Shown piece after piece: positions 62,840 to 64,000 of a stretch of 64,000 nt of DNA. The DNA lies in NCBI GenBank assembly GCA_041393415.1, contig JAWKKE010000001.1, forward strand, positions 806,001-870,000. Direction: 5' to 3'. The notes below the pieces were generated by a model. That model did not search any database and was not told the DNA's origin. It saw only the letters and a program-made list of their open reading frames with translations. The stretch is from Thermoleophilia bacterium (lineage in GTDB: Bacteria; Actinomycetota; Thermoleophilia; UBA2241). Position numbers and translations under genes: made by a program. Position 1 is the stretch's first letter. Each line of letters opens with the position of its first letter.

Positions 62840-63352
62840 ATGCCGATCCGCGTCATCTTCCTCGACTGGGGCGACACACTCATGATCGACGATGGCGCAC
62901 AGGCCGGCCCTATGGTCGACTGGCCGCGCGTCACGGCCGTCGAAGGCGCCCGGGAGGCACTCTGCTGCCTGCATCCGCGCTACCGCCTTATCGTCGCCAC
63001 CAATGCCGTGATTTCGAACAGCCACCAGGTGCGTGGCGCCCTCGCACGAGTGTCGCTGGACGAACTCGTCGACGACGTGGTCGCGTCTTGCGAGATCGGC
63101 AGCGCCAAGCCGGAACAGGCGTTCTTTGCCACGCTCTTGAACATGGCGAGCACAACAGAGCGAATCGATGCGTGCGCAGCCGCTATGGTGGGCGACTCGT
63201 GGACAAATGACGTTTGCGGCGCCCTCGCCGCCGGATTGCACGCCATCTGGCTGAATCCATCCAACGTCCCTGTCCCTGAGGGAGGCAAAACGCCCGACGC
63301 GGTCATTCGCTCGATGCGGGACCTTCCGGAGGCCATCGCAGCGATCGAGTAG
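62840..63352 (+). CDS. HAD-superfamily hydrolase with DWGDT variant, short form
   Basis: 170 residues. Motif I FLDWGDTL has the nucleophile Asp but Gly at the +2 acid; motif II is IVATNAVIS, motif III AKPEQAFF and motif IV MVGDSWTNDVCGALAAGL. The cap region is almost absent, so it is a capless or minimal HAD. ATG 62840 is chosen because GGAGG lies 10 bp before it; ATG 62831 sits only one base after the GGAGG. It is 30 bp after the other HAD gene and probably co-transcribed. Substrate unknown. Confidence 0.75.
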   Translation: MPIRVIFLDWGDTLMIDDGAQAGPMVDWPRVTAVEGAREALCCLHPRYRLIVATNAVISNSHQVRGALARVSLDELVDDVVASCEIGSAKPEQAFFATLLNMASTTERIDACAAAMVGDSWTNDVCGALAAGLHAIWLNPSNVPVPEGGKTPDAVIRSMRDLPEAIAAIE

Positions 63353-63383
63353 GACGGACAAGCCTGCCGATAGCCGGACGGTC

Positions 63384-63409
63384 GGCGGCGGCGGCGGCGG
63401 CGGCGGCGG
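63384..63409. repeat. CGG trinucleotide run (about 8-9 units)
   Basis: A near-perfect run of CGG on the plus strand lies between the end of the HAD gene (63352) and the gltX stop (63419). Such runs can form G-rich structures. It is about 10 bp after the gltX stop on the minus strand and may act as a 3'-end signal. Its length may vary between strains. Confidence 0.7.
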
Positions 63410-63418
63410 AAGGTGATT

Positions 63419-64000
63419 CTAGTTGACCAGAGCGGCGGCGAGCTCAAGACGCACGATGGCCTCCTCACGGCCCAGTGCGTGCAATGACTCGAAGAGGCCC
63501 GGCGTGACGCTCTGCCCGCTCATGCCCAGGCGCAGCGCAGCGAAGACGGCCTTCGGCTTGGCGGCGAGCTTGGCGGGGAGTTCGCGCACCACGGTCTCAA
63601 TCGCCGCAAGATCCCAGTCCGGGAGTGCTCGCAGATCGGCCGCCGCGGCGAGCAGCGTCGTCGCGGCGCCAGCCGTGGCTGCAAGCAACTCACGCGCCTC
63701 GCCATTCAACGCCAAGGGCCAAAAGAACCACCCGGCCAGCGGCACGAAGTCGGCGAGCACCTCTATCTTCTCTTGGACCAGGGGTGCCACCAGGCGCGTA
63801 AGCCGCTCCTGCGCCTCATCCGGCGGTTCCGGCGACACCCGCCCAGACTCCTCAACACCCGAGACGGCCTCGGCCAGGACCTGCGGGCCGGCGGCAGCCA
63901 AGTCCGCGACACACAACGGGTTGCCGTAAAAGCCGGCGCGCGTGAGGTAGGCGATCATGCGCTTCGTGAACTCCTCTGGATCCATCCGGCGCATGAAGCG
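63419..64000 (-). CDS. gltX: Glutamyl-tRNA synthetase, C-terminal part (5' end outside window)
   Basis: About 193 residues of the anticodon-binding part of a class I GluRS: MDPEEFTKRMIAYLTRAGF, LVAPLVQEKIEVLADFVPLAGWFF and LRLGMSGQSVTPGLFESLHALGREEAI at the end. The LAGWFF...ALR...TG/SG..S.P-like C-terminus is typical of bacterial glutamyl-tRNA synthetases. The frame is open to the right edge of the window. The catalytic domain is outside. The gene ends by the CGG run. Confidence 0.92.
   Translation of the reverse strand, partial: RFMRRMDPEEFTKRMIAYLTRAGFYGNPLCVADLAAAGPQVLAEAVSGVEESGRVSPEPPDEAQERLTRLVAPLVQEKIEVLADFVPLAGWFFWPLALNGEARELLAATAGAATTLLAAAADLRALPDWDLAAIETVVRELPAKLAAKPKAVFAALRLGMSGQSVTPGLFESLHALGREEAIVRLELAAALVN

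Noticed and set aside
61928..63361. 477-codon minus-strand open frame
   Set aside because: Lies opposite two HAD genes with intact motifs; no recognisable content.
1..64000. tRNA, rRNA and insertion sequences
   Set aside because: I looked in all gaps for cloverleaf-like segments, rRNA signatures and transposase motifs and saw none; a dedicated tRNA search would be decisive.

Overview
The window is high-GC, densely packed bacterial DNA with short gaps, many ATGA/GTGA overlaps and frequent GTG/TTG starts. Gene content points to a Gram-positive, Actinobacteria-like lineage with a partly anaerobic metabolism: a Holin-X-like plus DUF3618-like membrane pair, a lysC with an internal second start, several genes that look leaderless, a single-chain pyruvate:ferredoxin oxidoreductase and an archaeal-type PEP carboxylase. 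The taxonomic call is inference, because no rRNA gene is present. I found no tRNA, rRNA, CRISPR array, insertion sequence, integrase or phage gene.

Region 1 (1-10.3 kb) is housekeeping: the end of nadE; a coupled lysC-asd-trxB-trxA run (aspartate pathway plus thioredoxin system); on the opposite strand ileS followed by a membrane-anchored polysaccharide deacetylase and a methyltransferase; then a HAD phosphatase that opens the next run.

Region 2 (10.3-44.1 kb) is a large surface/exopolysaccharide locus. It has the parts of a Wzx/Wzy-type system: a priming polyprenyl-phosphate glycosylphosphotransferase (42.5-44.1 kb), a flippase (35.1-36.7 kb), an O-antigen ligase/polymerase-like membrane protein (28.8-30.1 kb) and a Wzz-BY-kinase chain-length regulator (26.3-27.9 kb). 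It also has six GT4 glycosyltransferases (one broken by clustered frameshifts), a GT87-like membrane glycosyltransferase, GtrA, two sugar-nucleotide epimerases and a deacetylase-like protein. Mixed in are less usual parts: two paralogous proteins with a GINT1-like C-terminal region, a FemAB/GNAT-like protein with two tandem BioF2-like acyltransferases, a secreted subtilisin with Ig-like repeats, and two secreted beta-helix paralogues, one with a discoidin domain and a long Thr-Pro linker.

Region 3 (44.2-55.2 kb) is metal and central carbon metabolism: a ZIP transporter; an overlapping minus-strand run nifJ - dihydroorotate-dehydrogenase-like - Holin-X - DUF3618; a divergent archaeal-type ppcA followed by a PLP decarboxylase; a small Cys-rich protein; and the manganese exporter mntP.

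Region 4 (55.2-64 kb) holds a B12-binding radical SAM protein, a PatB/MalY-type C-S lyase, two small membrane proteins, typA/bipA, an EamA exporter, two HAD hydrolases and the 3' end of gltX. The most notable observations are the six clustered frameshifts in one GT4 gene, the GINT1-like pair, the 132-bp higher-order repeat in the Thr-Pro linker, recurring TGnTAnnnT extended -10 elements close to start codons, and several palindromes in promoter positions.
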